DNA of 64,000 nt. Source: Microbacterium sp. Leaf288 (GTDB lineage Bacteria > Actinomycetota > Actinomycetes > Actinomycetales > Microbacteriaceae). Positions 32,616 through 41,193 of this stretch are shown here, piece after piece. Position numbers and translations under genes: made by a program. Position 1 is the first letter of the stretch; every line of letters starts with the position of its first letter. The stretch covers positions 186,001 through 250,000 of the forward strand of contig NZ_LMNI01000010.1 in the NCBI RefSeq assembly GCF_001422925.1, given 5' to 3'. The notes beneath the pieces were generated by a model. It saw only the letters and a list, made by a program, of their open reading frames with translations, had not been told where the DNA came from and did not search any database.

Positions 32616-32941
32616 CCGCTCAGCGTGTATGCGCCCTCAGCGACCTCGTCCAGGACGAGGCCACCCGGGTCGAGGTGGACGGCGTCGCGATCGCCGTCGT
32701 GCTCGACTCCAACGGCGAGGTCCACGCGATCGGCGACGTCTGCACCCACGGCGACATCTCGCTGTCGGAAGGCTTCGTCGACGGCGAGTCGCTGGAGTGC
32801 TGGGCCCACGGCTCGGCGTTCTCGCTGCGCACCGGCAAGCCCCTCAACCTCCCCGCGTACGAGCCGGTCCCGGTCTTCGCGGTCACCGTCGACGGCGATG
32901 ACGTGCTCATCGACGCGACCGTCAAGCTCGAAGTGAACTGA
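32612..32941 (+). CDS. Rieske [2Fe-2S] ferredoxin-like protein
   Basis: A 109-residue soluble Rieske protein of the type annotated as the ferredoxin subunit of non-heme iron dioxygenases. The cluster ligands are complete: Cys44-x-His46 (CTHGD) and Cys63-x2-His66 (CWAHG). There is no oxygenase gene nearby. Its position between sufD and sufC suggests it either receives clusters from the SUF machinery or supplies electrons to it (inference). Its GTG overlaps the sufD stop. Confidence 0.93.
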   Translation: MTAQRVCALSDLVQDEATRVEVDGVAIAVVLDSNGEVHAIGDVCTHGDISLSEGFVDGESLECWAHGSAFSLRTGKPLNLPAYEPVPVFAVTVDGDDVLIDATVKLEVN

Positions 32942-32956
32942 AGAAGGTACTGAAGA

Positions 32957-33751
32957 ATGTCTGTTCTCGAGATCCGCGACCTCCACGTGACGGTCGAGAC
33001 GGATGCCGGCACCACGCCGATCCTCAACGGTCTGACGCTCACGATCCGCACGGGTGAGACCCACGCGATCATGGGCCCCAACGGCTCCGGCAAGTCCACG
33101 CTCGCCTACACGATCGCCGGACACCCCAAGTACAACGTCACGAGCGGCTCGATCTCGCTCGACGGCGAGGACGTCCTCGCGATGTCGGTCGACGAGCGTG
33201 CGCGCGCGGGCCTGTTCCTCGCGATGCAGTACCCGGTGGAGATCCCCGGCGTCACCGTCACCAACTTCCTGCGCACCGCGAAGACCGCGATCGATGGCGA
33301 GGCGCCGTCGATCCGCACGTGGACGAAGGACGTCAAGGCGTCGATGAAGAACCTGCGCATGGACCCGAAGTTCGCGTCGCGCAACGTCAACGAGGGCTTC
33401 TCCGGCGGCGAGAAGAAGCGCCACGAGATCCTCCAGCTCGAGCTCCTCAAGCCCCAGATCGCGATCCTCGACGAGACCGACTCGGGCCTGGACGTCGACG
33501 CGCTGAAGATCGTGTCGGAGGGTGTGAACCGTGCCAAGGCCGAGACCGACCTCGGTGTGCTGCTCATCACGCACTACACCCGCATCCTGCGCTACATCGC
33601 TCCCGACTTCGTGCACGTCATGGTGAACGGGCGCATCGTCGAGGAGGGCGGACCCGAGCTCGCCGACCGCCTCGAGGACGAGGGCTACGACCGCTTCCTG
33701 CCTGCGGGCGAAGCGGAGCCGGCCGAAGCCCCCGTGGGCAGCGAAGCGTAG
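32957..33751 (+). CDS. sufC: Fe-S cluster assembly ATPase SufC
   Basis: The ABC-type ATPase that drives conformational change in SufBCD. 264 residues with Walker A GPNGSGKST near residue 38, the SufC-specific signature FSGGEKKRHE, and Walker B followed by DETDSGLD. GAAGAAGG lies upstream of the ATG. The C-terminal tail (EAEPAEAPVGSEA) extends beyond the usual family end. The TAG stop is part of a TAGGAT -10 for the next gene. Confidence 0.96.
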   Translation: MSVLEIRDLHVTVETDAGTTPILNGLTLTIRTGETHAIMGPNGSGKSTLAYTIAGHPKYNVTSGSISLDGEDVLAMSVDERARAGLFLAMQYPVEIPGVTVTNFLRTAKTAIDGEAPSIRTWTKDVKASMKNLRMDPKFASRNVNEGFSGGEKKRHEILQLELLKPQIAILDETDSGLDVDALKIVSEGVNRAKAETDLGVLLITHYTRILRYIAPDFVHVMVNGRIVEEGGPELADRLEDEGYDRFLPAGEAEPAEAPVGSEA

Positions 33752-33754
33752 GAT
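33749..33754 (+). promoter_or_regulatory. -10 of the SufT-like gene inside the sufC stop codon
   Basis: TAGGAT begins with the sufC TAG stop and lies six bases before the ATG at 33761. This predicts a leaderless internal promoter, so the last gene of the cluster can be made without the rest of the suf operon. Confidence 0.5.
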
Positions 33755-33760
33755 CGACCT

Positions 33761-34090
33761 ATGACGGCGACCCTCACCCCCGAGAAGTACGACGAGGTGA
33801 CCGAGGCTCTCAAGGACGTCATGGACCCCGAACTGGGGATCAACGTCGTCGACCTCGGCCTCATCTACGATCTCGCCTGGGACGACGAGAACGACGCGCT
33901 GGTCATCCACATGACCCTCACGTCGGCCGGGTGCCCGCTCACCGACGTGCTCGAGGAGCAGACGGCTCAGGCCCTCGACGACATCGTCGAGCGGTTCCGC
34001 ATCAACTGGGTGTGGATGCCGCCGTGGGGCCCCGAGCGCATCACCGACGACGGGCGCGACATGATGCGCGCGCTCGGCTTCGCGATCTGA
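33761..34090 (+). CDS. Metal-sulfur cluster assembly factor (SufT/MIP18 family)
   Basis: 109 residues of the DUF59 family, which helps place Fe-S clusters into client proteins. DPELGINVVDLGLIYDL (about 22-38), TSAGCPL with the conserved Cys, and WMPPWGPERIT are all family hallmarks. It is last in the suf cluster, ten bases after sufC. sufS (cysteine desulfurase) and sufU, which often lie between sufC and this gene in actinobacteria, are absent. No ribosome site is visible, consistent with a leaderless start. Confidence 0.93.
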   Translation: MTATLTPEKYDEVTEALKDVMDPELGINVVDLGLIYDLAWDDENDALVIHMTLTSAGCPLTDVLEEQTAQALDDIVERFRINWVWMPPWGPERITDDGRDMMRALGFAI

Positions 34091-34150
34091 CACCCCCTGA
34101 CGCCTGGCGGTCGTTGACGCGGCCCCGGGGGCGTGTGCCACACTCGGCAC

Positions 34151-35746
34151 ATGTCGGGCAGCAGCAGACGTATGGTGTCCGCGGTCGGTGTCGCCGCTCT
34201 GATCCTGGTGGGCGCCACGGCGTGCACCTTCGTCGACGCCGCGTCGGAGGCCACGCCGAGCCCCACCGCGACGGTGAATCCCGACCCGGGAGCTGACGCG
34301 CTGGCGACGGTCACGCCTGCGCGGGTCGATGCGGCGGTCGACGATCTCGCGTCCTCGGTCGCGACGGCGATGGATGCCTCGGGCACGCCGGGCATCGCCG
34401 TCGGCGTCGTCTACCAGGGCGAGGTGCTGTACGCCGAGGGGTTCGGCGTCCGCGACCTCGACAGCGAAGACCCCGTCGACGCCGACACGGTGTTCGCACT
34501 CGCGTCGGTGTCGAAGTCGATCGGCGCGAGCGTCGTCGCCCGGGCCATCGACGAGGGCTATGTCTCCTGGGACACCACGGTGGCCGACCACCTGGACGGC
34601 TTCACCCTGTCGGACCCGTACGTCGGCTCGCACGTGACGATCGCCGACATGTACGCGCACCGGTCCGGGCTCTTCACGCACGCAGGCGACGAGCTCGAGG
34701 AGATCGGCTACGACCGCGCGACGATCCTCGACAGGCTGAGCCTGATTCCGCTCGCGCCGTGGCGCGCGACCTATGCGTACGGCAACTTCGACATCACGGC
34801 GGCGGGCGAGGCTGTCGCAAGTGCCGCCGGCGAGGACTGGGCCGGCCTGTCGGAGCGACTGCTCTACGAGCCGCTCGGCATGACGTCTACGAGTTCGCGC
34901 TACGCGGATCTCGAATCGCGTGAAAACCGCGCGCTCGGTCACATCCAGCTCGACGGCGAGTGGGTCGTCACGCCGGACCAGCGCCGGCCCGACGAGCAGT
35001 CGCCGGCGGGCGGCGTCAGCTCGAGCGTCACCGACCTCACGACCTGGCTCTCGATGCTGCTGGCCAGCGGCGAGCACGACGGTGAGCCCTTCATCGAGGC
35101 GTCCTCGCTCCTGCCCGCGATGTCGCCGCAGATCGTCGGATCGCCGCCGTCCTCGTTCGGGTCGCGGGCCGGTTACTACGGCTACGGGTTCAACGTCGGC
35201 ACGACGGCCGGGGGCCTGGTCGACGTCAACCACTCCGGGGCGTTCCTCCTGGGCGCCGGAACGGTGTTCAAGCTGCTGCCGGGCGCGGGTCTCGGCATCG
35301 TCGTGCTGTCGAACGCCTCTGCCAACGGCGTGCCGGAGGGCATCGCGGCGCGCTTCCTCGACATCGCGCAGTACGGCTCGGAGCGCCGCGACTGGCTGCC
35401 GCTGTTCATGCAGGTCTTCGCGGGTGAGTCGGAGCCGTTCGGCTCGCTCGTCGGCGAGACGGCGCCGACGGATCCGGATCCCGCACGGGCCCCCGAGGCG
35501 TACACGGGGGAGTACGCCAATGAGTACTTCGGTCCGGCCACCGTCGCGCTGGTGGGCGACGAGCTCGAACTGTCGCTCGGGCCCACCGGTCGGTGGGCGC
35601 TCGAGCACTGGTCGGGCGACGAGTTCGTCTTCCGCCCGTTCAGCGAGAACGCCCCGCCGGGGTCGATCTCGAAGGCGACATTCGACGGGGACACCCTCGT
35701 CCTGGAGTACTTCGACCAGCACGACCTCGGCACCTTCACACGGTGA
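34151..35746 (+). CDS. Beta-lactamase-like serine hydrolase, probable lipoprotein
   Basis: A 531-residue exported protein of the class C beta-lactamase/penicillin-binding esterase fold. The signal peptide (about 1-24) ends at GATAC with Cys25 as a possible lipidation site; Ala at -3 is weaker than the usual Leu. Catalytic motifs: Ser119-x-x-Lys122, Tyr210-x-Asn212, and His361-Ser-Gly363 in place of KTG. The region from about 440 is a separate beta-rich domain like DUF3471. The family includes D-aminopeptidases, esterases and PBP4*-type enzymes; true beta-lactam resistance is unlikely from the HSG motif. Substrate unknown. Confidence 0.85.
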   Translation: MSGSSRRMVSAVGVAALILVGATACTFVDAASEATPSPTATVNPDPGADALATVTPARVDAAVDDLASSVATAMDASGTPGIAVGVVYQGEVLYAEGFGVRDLDSEDPVDADTVFALASVSKSIGASVVARAIDEGYVSWDTTVADHLDGFTLSDPYVGSHVTIADMYAHRSGLFTHAGDELEEIGYDRATILDRLSLIPLAPWRATYAYGNFDITAAGEAVASAAGEDWAGLSERLLYEPLGMTSTSSRYADLESRENRALGHIQLDGEWVVTPDQRRPDEQSPAGGVSSSVTDLTTWLSMLLASGEHDGEPFIEASSLLPAMSPQIVGSPPSSFGSRAGYYGYGFNVGTTAGGLVDVNHSGAFLLGAGTVFKLLPGAGLGIVVLSNASANGVPEGIAARFLDIAQYGSERRDWLPLFMQVFAGESEPFGSLVGETAPTDPDPARAPEAYTGEYANEYFGPATVALVGDELELSLGPTGRWALEHWSGDEFVFRPFSENAPPGSISKATFDGDTLVLEYFDQHDLGTFTR

Positions 35747-35777
35747 CTCACTCGGCGGCGCCCTGCCGCCGGATCGG

Positions 35778-35783
35778 TAGGGT
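35778..35783 (+). promoter_or_regulatory. -10 of the aminotransferase gene (leaderless)
   Basis: TAGGGT, then six bases, then GTG at 35790; there is no ribosome site. This is an independent promoter for the aminotransferase/MFS pair. Confidence 0.5.
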
Positions 35784-35789
35784 CGAGGG

Positions 35790-36950
35790 GTGAGCGTCAC
35801 CCCCCTTCGAGCCCTGCCCATCGACGAGCTGCGTCAGCGCACGAGCACGAAGTGGCGGAAATACGGGGAGGACGTGCTGCCGTTCTTCGTCGCCGAGACG
35901 GACTACGCGCTGGCGCCGGCGATCACCGAGGTGCTGACCCGGGCCGTGCAGCTCGGCGATACCGGCTACACCCCGCCGGAGCCCGGCGTGCGCGAGGCGT
36001 TCGTGGGGTTCGCCGCGCGTCGATGGGGCTGGAGCGTCGACCCGTCCCACGTCTTCTGGACCGGCGACGTGATGATGGGCGTCGTCGAGATCCTCCGGCG
36101 TGTGATCGAGCCCGGTGACCGCGTCGTCGTGATGCCGCCGGTGTATCCGCCGTTCTACGACACCGTGGAGGAGGCGGGCGGCGTCGTCGAGCGCGTGCCG
36201 CTCGTCGCGGGCGTCGACGGGTGGGAGATCGACCTCCTCGGCGTGGAGGCCGCCCTGGCCGGCGGTGCGCGGGCGGTGCTGCTGTGCAACCCGCACAACC
36301 CCACCGGCACCGTGCACACGCGCGAGACGCTGGCGGCTCTGGCGGACATCGCCGAAGGGTTCGCAGCGACTGTCGTCAGCGACGAGATCCACGGGCCGTT
36401 GACCTACGCCCAGAAGCCGTTCACGCCGTTCCTCTCGGCGTCCGACTCCGCGGGGCGCGTCGGCTACGCGGTGACCAGCGCGAGCAAGACGTTCAACCTC
36501 GCCGGCCTCAAGTGCGCCGTGATGGTGGCGGGTGGCGACCCTCAGGCCAAGGAGCTGCGTGCCCTGCCATGGGAGGTCGAGTGGCGCACCGGCCTGTTCG
36601 GGGCGCTGTCGAACGTCGCCGCCTACTCGGCCGACAGCGACGAATGGCTGGCGAGCCTGCTTGCGGCCCTCGACGCGAACCGGATGCTGCTGGCCGACCT
36701 CCTCGCCGAGCACCTGCCCGACGCGCGCTACCTGCCTCCCGATGCCGGCTTCCTGGCGTGGGTCGACCTCTCCGCGTACGGCTGGGGGGAGAACCCGGCT
36801 GTCAAGGTGCTGCGCGATGCGAAGGTGGCGCTGCACCACGGGCCGCTGTTCGGCTCCGAGGGCAAGGGCTACGTCCGCATCAACTTCGGCTGCGACCCGG
36901 ACCTGCTCCGCGAGGCGGTGGAGCGCGTCGGCGCCCTGGCGCGATCGTGA
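35790..36950 (+). CDS. PLP-dependent aminotransferase, MalY/PatB cystathionine beta-lyase type
   Basis: A 386-residue fold-type I PLP enzyme. The PLP lysine is Lys233 in SASKTFNLAGLK. NPHNPTG (around 167-173) and Asp198 in VSDEIHG bind the cofactor. The N-terminal KWRKYGEDVLPFFVAETDY matches the MalY/PatB group, whose members split cystathionine (C-S beta-lyase), rather than ordinary aspartate aminotransferases. The GTG follows a leaderless -10. Its stop overlaps the GTG of the MFS gene, so the enzyme and transporter are made together, perhaps to process or export a sulfur amino acid (inference). Confidence 0.9.
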   Translation: MSVTPLRALPIDELRQRTSTKWRKYGEDVLPFFVAETDYALAPAITEVLTRAVQLGDTGYTPPEPGVREAFVGFAARRWGWSVDPSHVFWTGDVMMGVVEILRRVIEPGDRVVVMPPVYPPFYDTVEEAGGVVERVPLVAGVDGWEIDLLGVEAALAGGARAVLLCNPHNPTGTVHTRETLAALADIAEGFAATVVSDEIHGPLTYAQKPFTPFLSASDSAGRVGYAVTSASKTFNLAGLKCAVMVAGGDPQAKELRALPWEVEWRTGLFGALSNVAAYSADSDEWLASLLAALDANRMLLADLLAEHLPDARYLPPDAGFLAWVDLSAYGWGENPAVKVLRDAKVALHHGPLFGSEGKGYVRINFGCDPDLLREAVERVGALARS

Positions 36951-38323
36951 CGGCTGAGCCGGAGTCCGCGTCCGCCACCGGGATCTGGCAGGGTCGATTC
37001 CTCTGGGTGACCGTCGGCGCCGTCGCGCTCATCTTCCTGGCGGCGATGCAGTCGCTCGCCGTCACCACAGTGATGCCGGTGGTGAGCGCCGACCTCGACG
37101 GCGAGCGCCTGTATGCCGTGGCGTTCGCGGGCACCCTGGCGACGAGCGTGATCGGCATGGTCGCGGTCGGCGCGTGGTGCGACCGCGGCGGCGTGCTCGC
37201 CCCGCTCAGCACCGCCGTCGCGCTGTTCGTCCTGGGCCTTCTCATCGCCGGATTCGCCTTCACCATGCCGGCGCTGGTCGCCGGACGCCTGGTGCAGGGC
37301 CTCGGCACCGGCGGGCAGACCGTGGCCCTCTACGTGGTCGTCGCCCGCGTGTACCCCGGCGCGATGCACGGCCGGGTCTTCGCCGCGTTCTCGGCGGCGT
37401 GGGTCGTGCCGTCGCTCATCGGCCCGTTCCTCGCCGGCGCCGTGACGGAGTTCCTGCACTGGCGATGGGTGTTCCTCGGCGTCGCAGCGCTCACCGTGGT
37501 GGCGTTCGCCATGGTGGTCGCCCGCCTGCACGGACTCCCGCTCGACACCGATGAGCCGTCGACGGCCCGCATCGCACCGCGCCTGGCGTGCGCGGTCGCG
37601 GTGGCAGTGGGGGCGCTCGGGCTCAGCCTGGCGGGCGAACTCGGAGCATGGGCGTGGGCGGCGGTGGCAGCATCCGTCGTCGTGATCGGCCTCGCGTCAC
37701 GGCCACTGCTGCCGCGCGGCACGCTCGTCGCCGCACGAGGGCTGCCGAGCGTCGTGCTGATGCGCGGGCTCATCGCGGGTGCGCTCTTCGGCGCGGAGAT
37801 CTACGTGCCGTACCTGCTGATCGACGGCTACGGGTTCTCGCCGACGTGGGCGGGGCTCGGGCTCACGGCTGCAGCGCTGGCGTGGGCGGTCGCCGCCGAC
37901 GTGCAGGGGCGCTTCGGCGACCGGCTCGGCAACGCACGCATCACGCTCACCGGCACCGCACTGCTCGTGACGGCGCTGCTGGTCGCGGCGGCGACCGCGC
38001 TCTTCGGACTGCACCCCGCGGTGCTCATCGCGGGATGGGGGCTGGCGGGCGGCGGCATGGGTCTCATGTACCCGCGTCTGACCGTGCTGACGCTCGCGTA
38101 CTCGACACCGCAGAACCAGGGGTTCAACTCGTCGGCGCTGTCGATCTCCGACGCCGTCGGCTCGGCGTCCTCGATCGCCGTCATGGGGCTCGTCTTCACC
38201 GCGCTCGTGGGGACGGATGCCGGCTTCCCTGCGGTGTTCGGCATCGCCGTGGTGCTCGCGCTCGGCGCTCTGATCCCGGGCCTCAGGCTCGGGCACGCGC
38301 ACGAGGCGGCGCGACGGGGTTGA
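36947..38323 (+). CDS. MFS transporter, about 14 transmembrane helices
   Basis: A 458-residue integral membrane transporter. I count about 14 hydrophobic segments, the number typical of DHA2-type drug exporters. GRLVQGLGTGGQ in helix 4 resembles the conserved export-family motif C region, and AWCDRGGVLAPLS sits in the cytoplasmic loop 2-3 position. Substrate cannot be read. It is coupled by a GTGA overlap to the aminotransferase. The repeat-like sequence and palindrome at 38331-38376 follow. Confidence 0.9.
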   Translation: MTAEPESASATGIWQGRFLWVTVGAVALIFLAAMQSLAVTTVMPVVSADLDGERLYAVAFAGTLATSVIGMVAVGAWCDRGGVLAPLSTAVALFVLGLLIAGFAFTMPALVAGRLVQGLGTGGQTVALYVVVARVYPGAMHGRVFAAFSAAWVVPSLIGPFLAGAVTEFLHWRWVFLGVAALTVVAFAMVVARLHGLPLDTDEPSTARIAPRLACAVAVAVGALGLSLAGELGAWAWAAVAASVVVIGLASRPLLPRGTLVAARGLPSVVLMRGLIAGALFGAEIYVPYLLIDGYGFSPTWAGLGLTAAALAWAVAADVQGRFGDRLGNARITLTGTALLVTALLVAAATALFGLHPAVLIAGWGLAGGGMGLMYPRLTVLTLAYSTPQNQGFNSSALSISDAVGSASSIAVMGLVFTALVGTDAGFPAVFGIAVVLALGALIPGLRLGHAHEAARRG

Positions 38324-38330
38324 CGGATGG

Positions 38331-38376
38331 GGTTTCGACTCGCTTCGCTCGCTCAACCTTGAGTCGCGCGACTCAA
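38331..38376. repeat. REP-like intergenic element with terminator palindrome
   Basis: The stretch GGTTTCGACTCGCTTCGCTC followed by GCTCAACC (38331-38358) is framed by GGTT/AACC and built from CGCT repeats. I recall similar sequences scattered through Microbacterium genomes. It runs into an 18-base perfect palindrome, TTGAGTCGCGCGACTCAA (38359-38376), which covers the stop of the convergent siderophore-reductase gene and may end both transcripts. Confidence 0.5.
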
Positions 38377-39281
38377 TTCTCCGCTCGGCCGAGGCGCCAG
38401 TAGCCCATGAACGCGACGGCGCGGCGGTCGACGCCGCGCTCGGCCACGAGATGGCGGCGCAGGGCCTTGATCGCGCCGGCCTCGCCGGCGAGCCACGCGT
38501 ACAGGCGCGCGCTCTTCAGCGCCGCCCCGCCCTTGGCGGTGCGCGGCACCTCCCACAGGATGTCGGTGTCGACGTCGACCTCCTCGACGTCCGCACCGGC
38601 GCCCGCGGGCGCCAGGCGGGCCGCCGCATCCGTCACCGACTCCACGAGGTGCGCGTGACGCTCGCCGTCCGCGCGCGCGCCGATGCGGTACTCGAATCCG
38701 GGATGCCGTGGCAAGTACGCGGCGTCGTCGGCGTGCGGCAGCTCGACAGCGACCACTCCGCTGGCGTCGCGGGGCAGCTGCTCGAGGATCGCGGCGATCG
38801 CGGGCGCCGCCGTCTCGTCGCCGGCGAGCAGGATCGAGTCGACGCGGGCCGGCGGCACGAAGTCGATGCCGAAGCTCACGCCGCTGTGGGCAGTGGTCGG
38901 CGCGAAGATGAGCACCTCGTCGCCGACCTGTGCACGATCGATCCAGTCGGAGGCCGGGCCGATCACGTCGTGCGAGACCATGTCGACGTCCACCTCGCAG
39001 AGGTGGTTGCGCACGTAGCGCGTCGTGTACGTGCGGAACGGCAGGCGCTGCTCCTCGGGCAGCGCGCGCCACTGCGTGTACCAGTCGTCGCCGAGGGGCA
39101 TCGCGTCGAGGCCGAGCGTGCGCGTGGGGAAGACGATCTTGATGCGCTGGTCGAGGCCCGGGTCGCCGTAGTCGGCGAGGTCGTCGCCGCCGAAGGTGAA
39201 GCGGCGGAAACTGGGCGTCACGTCGGCGATGGCTGTCACGCGGGCGCGGAAGAAACGAGAGGGTGCGTCGGTGCCGGTCAT
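38373..39281 (-). CDS. Siderophore-interacting protein (ferric-siderophore reductase, ViuB/YqjH family)
   Basis: A cytoplasmic FAD- and NADPH-dependent reductase that frees iron from imported siderophores. 302 residues: an N-terminal FAD-binding barrel with the RTYTTR motif (FAD phosphate binding), a middle DSILLAGDETAAPAIAAIL segment, and a C-terminal YAWLAGEAGAIKALRRHL block that defines the family. It lies two bases after the ABC ATPase, so it belongs to the uptake operon and completes it. The ribosome site AGGAG is upstream of the ATG. Confidence 0.94.
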   Translation of the reverse strand: MTGTDAPSRFFRARVTAIADVTPSFRRFTFGGDDLADYGDPGLDQRIKIVFPTRTLGLDAMPLGDDWYTQWRALPEEQRLPFRTYTTRYVRNHLCEVDVDMVSHDVIGPASDWIDRAQVGDEVLIFAPTTAHSGVSFGIDFVPPARVDSILLAGDETAAPAIAAILEQLPRDASGVVAVELPHADDAAYLPRHPGFEYRIGARADGERHAHLVESVTDAAARLAPAGAGADVEEVDVDTDILWEVPRTAKGGAALKSARLYAWLAGEAGAIKALRRHLVAERGVDRRAVAFMGYWRLGRAEN

Positions 39282-39283
39282 CT

Positions 39284-40147
39284 TCAGGCTCCTGTCGGCA
39301 GGGGAGTGGGGGCCGCGGCGAGCGGGGTCGCGGCGACGGGCACCCGAGGCGACACGTGGTGCCGGCCGCGGGGGAGGACGATGGGCGCGCCCGACACGGG
39401 ATCGGGCACGACGAGCGCGTCGAGGTCGAAGACCTCGCGGATGAGTTCTCCGGTCATGACCTCGCCAGGCGCTCCGCTCGCGACCACGCGGCCGGAGCGC
39501 AGCGCGAAGAGGTGGTCGGCGTACCGGGCGGCGAGGTTCATGTCGTGCAGCACCATCACGATCGTGGTGCCGCGGTCGCGGTTGAGGTCGGTGAGGAGGT
39601 CGAGCACCTCGACCTGGTGCGCGACGTCGAGGAAGGTCGTGGGCTCGTCGAGCAGCAGGATGTCGGTCTCCTGTGCGAGTGCCATCGCGATCCACGCGCG
39701 CTGGCGCTGCCCGCCCGACAGTTCGTCGACCGACCGGTCGGCGAGGTCCTCGATGCCGGTGGCGGCGAGTGCCTGCGCGACGACCTCGTAGTCGTGCGAG
39801 CTCCAGCGCGCCAGCAGCTTCTGGTGCGGGTGCCGCCCGCGTCCGACGAGGTCGGCGACGGCGATGCCCTCGGGGGCGATCGGACTCTGGGGGAGGAGCC
39901 CGAGGGTGCGTGCGATCTCTTTCGTCGCGCGGCCGTGCAGGGCCTTGCCGTCCAGGATCACCTGACCCTCCCGCGGCGAGATGAGACGCGCGAGCGCGCG
40001 CAGGAGGGTCGACTTGCCGCACCCGTTCGCGCCGACGATCGCGGTGATGCGACCGGGCGGGATCACGAGGTCGAGACCCTCGACGATCGTGCGGTCACCG
40101 TATGACAGCGTCAGGCCTTCCGCCGACAGGCTGTGGGAATCGGTCAT
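39284..40147 (-). CDS. Iron-siderophore ABC transporter ATPase (FepC/FhuC type)
   Basis: The energising subunit of the siderophore importer. 287 residues with Walker [10 protein letters not shown] (39-47), Q-loop LLPQSP, signature [10 protein letters not shown], Walker [13 protein letters not shown] and switch histidine in VLHDMN. The C-terminus has a Pro/Ala-rich tail of about 40 residues. It overlaps the upstream permease by four bases (40144-40147). Confidence 0.95.
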   Translation of the reverse strand: MTDSHSLSAEGLTLSYGDRTIVEGLDLVIPPGRITAIVGANGCGKSTLLRALARLISPREGQVILDGKALHGRATKEIARTLGLLPQSPIAPEGIAVADLVGRGRHPHQKLLARWSSHDYEVVAQALAATGIEDLADRSVDELSGGQRQRAWIAMALAQETDILLLDEPTTFLDVAHQVEVLDLLTDLNRDRGTTIVMVLHDMNLAARYADHLFALRSGRVVASGAPGEVMTGELIREVFDLDALVVPDPVSGAPIVLPRGRHHVSPRVPVAATPLAAAPTPLPTGA

Positions 40148-41193
40148 AGCGAGCCTCCGGAGCGGTTCGTCCTGATGAGGAGGGAGATGAGGAAGGGGGC
40201 GCCGAGCACGCCGGTGACGACCCCGACCGGGTACCGGCTGTCGAAGGCGAACTGACCCAAGAGGTCTGACAGCTGCACGAGCAGCGCGCCGACGAGCGCG
40301 GACGGCAGCAGCAGCGAGCCGCCGGGGCCGACGATACGCGCCGCGATGGGGCCGGCCATGAACGCGACGAACGCGATCGGACCGGTGGCGGCGGTCGCGA
40401 ACGCCAGCAGCGCGACGGCCGCGACGATGACCACCACTCGGGTGCCCTGAAGACGGATGCCGAGGCTCGCGGCTGCGTCGTCACCGAGACGCAAGACGTT
40501 CAGGTCGCGACCCTTCGCCAGCAGCGCCGGAACGAGCACGACGCTTGCGATCGCGAGCGGGAGCAGCGTCGACCACGTCGCCCCGTTCAGGCTCCCGGTG
40601 AGCCAGCGCATCGCCGCCTGCAGGTCGTAGGCCGGGGCTTTCGAGAGCACGTAGGTGACCGCCGCGTCGAGCATCGCGGCGACGCCGATGCCGATGAGGA
40701 TCAGACGCGTGCCCGCGAATCCGCCCTTGTTCGAGAGCAGGTAGATGGCGAGGGCGGTCGCGAGGCCGCCCACGACGGCGAGCACGGACACCGCGGTCTC
40801 GCTGAGTGACAGGATGACGATGCCGAAGACCGCCGCCGCGCTCGCACCGGCGGTGATGCCGATGATGTCGGGCGACGCGAGCGGGTTGCGCAGCATCGTC
40901 TGGAACGTCACGCCCGCGATGCCGAACGCGAATCCCGCGAGGATCGCGAGGACCGCGCGCGGGAGGCGCAGCTCGCCGACGGTGAACGAGGCGCCGGGCA
41001 CGGTCTGCCCGAGGACGACACGGACGACCTCGTCGAGGCCGTAGAACGTCTGCCCGATCATGAGCGACGCGACGAAGACCAGCATGACGCCGACGGCGAG
41101 GGCGGCGGTCACGATGACCCGGCGACGGCTGCGGCGCCGTCGTCCGATGACGACCGCCTGTGCCGCGGGACGGAGGAACGTGTCGGTGCTCAC
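40144..41193 (-). CDS. Iron-siderophore ABC permease, second subunit (FecCD family)
   Basis: 349 residues with about nine or ten helices, of the FecCD/BtuC type. The N-terminal cytoplasmic segment is very basic (GRRRRSRRR). [20 protein letters not shown], the family hallmark, lies near residue 80, and [17 protein letters not shown] is near the end. The GTG overlaps the stop of the first permease (GTGA). It pairs with the next gene to form a heterodimeric channel. Confidence 0.95.
   Translation of the reverse strand: MSTDTFLRPAAQAVVIGRRRRSRRRVIVTAALAVGVMLVFVASLMIGQTFYGLDEVVRVVLGQTVPGASFTVGELRLPRAVLAILAGFAFGIAGVTFQTMLRNPLASPDIIGITAGASAAAVFGIVILSLSETAVSVLAVVGGLATALAIYLLSNKGGFAGTRLILIGIGVAAMLDAAVTYVLSKAPAYDLQAAMRWLTGSLNGATWSTLLPLAIASVVLVPALLAKGRDLNVLRLGDDAAASLGIRLQGTRVVVIVAAVALLAFATAATGPIAFVAFMAGPIAARIVGPGGSLLLPSALVGALLVQLSDLLGQFAFDSRYPVGVVTGVLGAPFLISLLIRTNRSGGSL

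Noticed and set aside
34151..35746. Antibiotic-resistance beta-lactamase
   Set aside because: The fold motifs fit, but the third motif is HSG rather than KTG/KSG and the protein has an extra C-terminal domain, which suits esterase/peptidase members better.
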